NCBI GenBank assembly: GCA_014801075.1
Contig: JAAVEW010000011.1
Span: 168,189 to 232,188 of the forward strand
From: Barnesiella sp.
Lineage (GTDB): Bacteria > Bacteroidota > Bacteroidia > Bacteroidales > Muribaculaceae
DNA: 64,000 nt
Direction: 5' to 3'
Numbering within the stretch: the stretch's first letter is position 1; the number at the start of each line of letters is the position of its first letter. The notes beneath the pieces were generated by a model. It had not been told where the DNA came from. It searched no databases and saw only the letters and a program-made list of their open reading frames with translations. This document shows, piece by piece, positions 61,523-64,000 of the stretch. The translations under genes and the position numbers were made by a program.

Positions 61523-61608
61523 AGCGTGTCGTGTTTTAAAACTCAATACACTCTCATAAACGTGCTCAACAAAACGCGCAAAAGTGTGTCAAATTAAAAA
61601 AAATTTGC

Positions 61609-61616
61609 TAACTTTG
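61609..61616 (+). promoter_or_regulatory. fba promoter -7 box (TAACTTTG)
   Basis: A consensus box about 105 nt upstream of the chosen fba start. The in-frame start at 61643 would add 26 residues of poor quality. Confidence 0.6.
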
Positions 61617-61720
61617 CGTCAGTCAAAGGGGTAACCGACTGAGTGATACACACATGCCGGAAACGCCCCCAACCATATGACAAAAACAAATATTTATCAA
61701 CCGATAAAAGAATAATAACA

Positions 61721-62719
61721 ATGGTAAGTTACAAAGAATTAGGTTTGGTCAACACCCGCGAGATGTTTGCCAAAGCAATCAAAGGTGGCTACGCAATTCC
61801 CGCCTTCAATTTCAACAACATGGAGCAGCTCCAGGCTATCATCAAAGCCGCTGCCGAGGACCGTTCACCCGTTATCCTTCAGGTATCAAAGGGTGCGCGC
61901 AACTATGCAAACGCTACTCTTCTGCGCTACATGGCTCAGGGTGCCGTTGAATACGCTAAAGAACTTGGCTGGGAAAATCCTCAGATCGTTCTTCACCTCG
62001 ACCACGGTGACAGCTTCGAGCTTTGCAAATCATGTATCGACAACGGTTTCTCGTCAGTAATGATCGACGGTTCACACCTCCCCTACGAGGAAAACGTAGC
62101 TCTTACCAAGCAGGTTGTTGACTACGCTCATCAGCACGATGTAACTGTAGAAGGTGAGCTCGGCGTACTCGCCGGCGTAGAGGATGAAGTATCTTCTGAC
62201 CACCACACTTACACTGACCCCGAAGAGGTTATCGACTTCGCTACCCGCACAGGCTGCGACTCACTCGCTATCTCAATCGGTACTTCACACGGTGCTTACA
62301 AGTTCACTCCCGAGCAGTGCACCCGCAACGCTGAAGGCAAACTCGTTCCCCCGCCCTTGGCATTCGACGTACTCGACGCCGTTATGGAGAAACTCCCCGG
62401 ATTCCCCATCGTGCTCCACGGTTCTTCTTCAGTTCCCCAGGAAGAAGTTGATACTATCAACAAATACGGTGGCAAACTTCCCGACGCTATCGGTATCCCC
62501 GAAGAGCAGCTCCGCAAAGCTGCGAAGAGCGCTGTTTGCAAAATCAACATCGACTCTGACAGCCGTCTCGCTATGACTGCCGCTATCCGCAAAGTATTTG
62601 CTGAGAAACCCGCTGAGTTCGACCCCCGCAAATACCTCGGCCCGGCTCGCGACAACATGGAAAAACTCTACAAGCACAAAATCGAAAACGTGCTCGGTTC
62701 TAAAGACAAAGCTCTCTAA
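61721..62719 (+). CDS. fba: Class II fructose-bisphosphate aldolase
   Basis: A 332-residue zinc-dependent aldolase of glycolysis and gluconeogenesis. Motifs are A-F-N-F-N-N-M-E-Q, the zinc/catalytic L-H-L-D-H-G-D, D-G-S-H-L-P-Y-E-E-N, G-E-L-G-V-L-A-G-V-E-D and V-L-H-G-S-S-S-V-P. Start ATG 61721 (MVSYKELGLV) fits the family. Codon use is strongly biased, indicating high expression. A bidirectional hairpin closes the transcript at 62767-62800. Confidence 0.95.
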   Translation: MVSYKELGLVNTREMFAKAIKGGYAIPAFNFNNMEQLQAIIKAAAEDRSPVILQVSKGARNYANATLLRYMAQGAVEYAKELGWENPQIVLHLDHGDSFELCKSCIDNGFSSVMIDGSHLPYEENVALTKQVVDYAHQHDVTVEGELGVLAGVEDEVSSDHHTYTDPEEVIDFATRTGCDSLAISIGTSHGAYKFTPEQCTRNAEGKLVPPPLAFDVLDAVMEKLPGFPIVLHGSSSVPQEEVDTINKYGGKLPDAIGIPEEQLRKAAKSAVCKINIDSDSRLAMTAAIRKVFAEKPAEFDPRKYLGPARDNMEKLYKHKIENVLGSKDKAL

Positions 62720-62766
62720 TCGAAAGCCGTCCCAACCGACAAAGTTATTCCGATAACAATAAACCA

Positions 62767-62800
62767 AAAGAGACCGTATCGCAACCGATACGGTCTCTTT
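62767..62800. terminator. fba terminator
   Basis: AAAGAGACCGTATCG/CGATACGGTCTCTTT forms a perfect 15-bp stem with a CAAC loop and acts on both strands. Confidence 0.9.
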
Positions 62801-62829
62801 CTATATATCCGTTCCAACACCGGAAGCCT

Positions 62830-62954
62830 CGTGGCGGGGGTCTCCCGACCCGCGCTCACCTCACCTCACCTCACCTCACCTCTCCTCTCCTTCGCTCACC
62901 CTCGCTCTCTCATGGCATCCGCCGATATGCGCGGGTCAGGAGACCCCCGCCACG
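62830..62954. repeat. Intact REP-B doublet (REPIN) with pentamer repeat in the loop
   Basis: Forward REP-B (62830-62855, loop TCCC) and inverse REP-B (62929-62954, loop TCCT) flank a ~73-bp spacer. The spacer begins with five CTCAC pentamers (about 62855-62882). Confidence 0.9.
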
Positions 62955-62977
62955 GGGCTTCCAACACCGCAAAACTA

Positions 62978-63850
62978 TCATTTCAAGTGCTTTATCATGC
63001 CGTGCTGGTAGCATGAGAGGGTGAAGCCCGAGGCTTCGAGAAAGCTGCGCAAGGAGGTGCAGTCAGTGGCGATATTGAGCGCCTTGGCGCGCTCTATGCC
63101 ATTGGCTTCTACGAGGCGCAGGAGCAGGTTTGAGCCTACGCCGCGGCGACGACAGGCAGGGTCAACGGCAAGCAGCGTGATGTCGCCGTAGGCCGTTTCC
63201 GATACGCCAAATCCTATCGGCTTCGGGCCGTCCCACGCTATCAGGCAAAGGAATGCTTCGGGATTGCGCTCAAGCGACGCGAGGGAATTTTGCCACGAGG
63301 GAGTGAAGTCCATGAAACCGGCGAGGGCACTCACCTGCTCCACCGTGGCCGGCGTGATTACCGGCACACTGTCGGCGCGGCGTCGTAGACGGCCTATTAC
63401 ATCCTGATTGTCAGCCGTGTAGCAGGCATATTCCGTAAAGATTGTGAAGCCTTGACGGCGATATATCTCGCAGGCGGGATGATTGTCCGACAGCACTTCG
63501 AGCACGTAGTCGGTAACGCCGGCAGCCATGAGCGGAGCTACTGAGTGAGCGAAAATGCGGTCGGTAAGCCCCTTGCCACGGTATTCCTTTATTGTCCCCG
63601 TGCCGGTATCGTAGGCACACAGGTTGCCGTTGTAACTACATATGCCATTGATTATAAACGACACAATGCGGCCATCGGCCACAGCGGCAAACGACAGCTC
63701 GCGGCGCGCACCGCGGCGCTTGAACATATCGGCGAGCATCGCCTCGTCAAACGTCACCGAATACTCCGCAAACGCATCAAGAAATGCCCGCATAATCTCA
63801 CTCCATGGCGTGTCAGCCAGGCTCTTTATCTCAATATCACAGTCAATCAT
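62978..63850 (-). CDS. Tandem GNAT acetyltransferase
   Basis: A 290-residue protein with two GNAT-like domains. The C-terminal one shows the acetyl-CoA motif V-D-P-A-C-R-R-R-G-V-G-S-N-L-L (about 226-240). The N-terminal one has a related K-E-Y-R-G-K-G-L-T-D-R (about 87-97). Substrate is unknown. It is convergent with fba, and a REPIN lies in the gap. Confidence 0.87.
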   Translation of the reverse strand: MIDCDIEIKSLADTPWSEIMRAFLDAFAEYSVTFDEAMLADMFKRRGARRELSFAAVADGRIVSFIINGICSYNGNLCAYDTGTGTIKEYRGKGLTDRIFAHSVAPLMAAGVTDYVLEVLSDNHPACEIYRRQGFTIFTEYACYTADNQDVIGRLRRRADSVPVITPATVEQVSALAGFMDFTPSWQNSLASLERNPEAFLCLIAWDGPKPIGFGVSETAYGDITLLAVDPACRRRGVGSNLLLRLVEANGIERAKALNIATDCTSLRSFLEASGFTLSCYQHGMIKHLK

Positions 63851-64000
63851 AGTTCAGTAAGACCCCGTTCCCCAATATTTATTAAAAACTCGGCGGTCGA
63901 TTTTTGAGTGAATTTGTTCGGTGGTTGAAGGAGTTATGGGGTTCCATAACGACTGAAACCGACGGACAAATACGCCAAAAAGCGACCGAGGCGAAAGTAA

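Noticed and set aside
61643..61720. Upstream start of the fba frame
   Set aside because: It adds 26 residues rich in Lys/Thr that no aldolase has, and the ATG at 61721 gives the normal N-terminus.

Overview
The window looks like a chromosomal segment of a gut Bacteroidales bacterium, most likely of the Muribaculaceae type. Promoters carry the Bacteroidetes -7 box TAnnTTTG and starts lack Shine-Dalgarno sequences. There is a class A2 (CfxA-like) beta-lactamase and two proteins ending in type IX secretion-like tails. Host-glycan hydrolases (GH92, GH29, GH3) and a fucose operon ordered as in Bacteroides are also present. No rRNA, CRISPR array, SusC/SusD pair or prophage was seen. This taxonomy is inferred from gene content only.

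Layout. 1-3840 (minus) is an incomplete giant secreted protein. 4490-5745 is a RAYT transposase between clusters of its probable REP palindromes. 5755-11629 (minus) is the L-fucose operon: isomerase, aldolase, kinase, permease, mutarotase. 12180-17808 holds a pRiA4b-ORF3-like protein, an Lrp regulator, a metal-binding lipoprotein with an ABC ATPase, a MATE pump and a MalY/PatB enzyme. 17955-26992 is a glycan-degradation block: GH92 alpha-mannosidase (minus), then GH29 alpha-fucosidase, GH3 and an SGNH hydrolase (plus), followed by a DcaP-like porin. The released fucose could feed the fucose operon. 27102-36355 holds glutamate metabolism genes, a ferritin-like protein, menA, a twin ABC ATPase, recF, a DciA-like gene and a thioesterase. 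tRNA-Leu and an M16 protease follow.

39694-42673 is the most unusual part: a lipoprotein beta-lactamase, then two tandem copies of a ~500-bp cassette, then a tyrosine recombinase. Each cassette contains a promoter bounded by 18-bp inverted repeats, the layout of an invertible promoter. The rest is a multi-domain secreted protein, ilvE, an HD hydrolase, two starch-type glycosidases (51550-54870 has CBM26-like and type IX tail features), rpsA, ychF, glyS, lemA, an FKBP lipoprotein, class II aldolase and a tandem GNAT protein.

The intergenic DNA is rich in small mobile repeats. Two 26-bp REP families share ends and loop but have different, compensating stems. A 199-bp MITE with perfect 20-bp terminal repeats and a 10-bp target duplication has split one REP. 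A 183-bp MITE-like element lies in the probable 5' leaders of gdhA and of a glycosidase. A CAGTAG/ACAGGAG hairpin family occurs twice. All calls come from reading the sequence; nothing was searched in databases.
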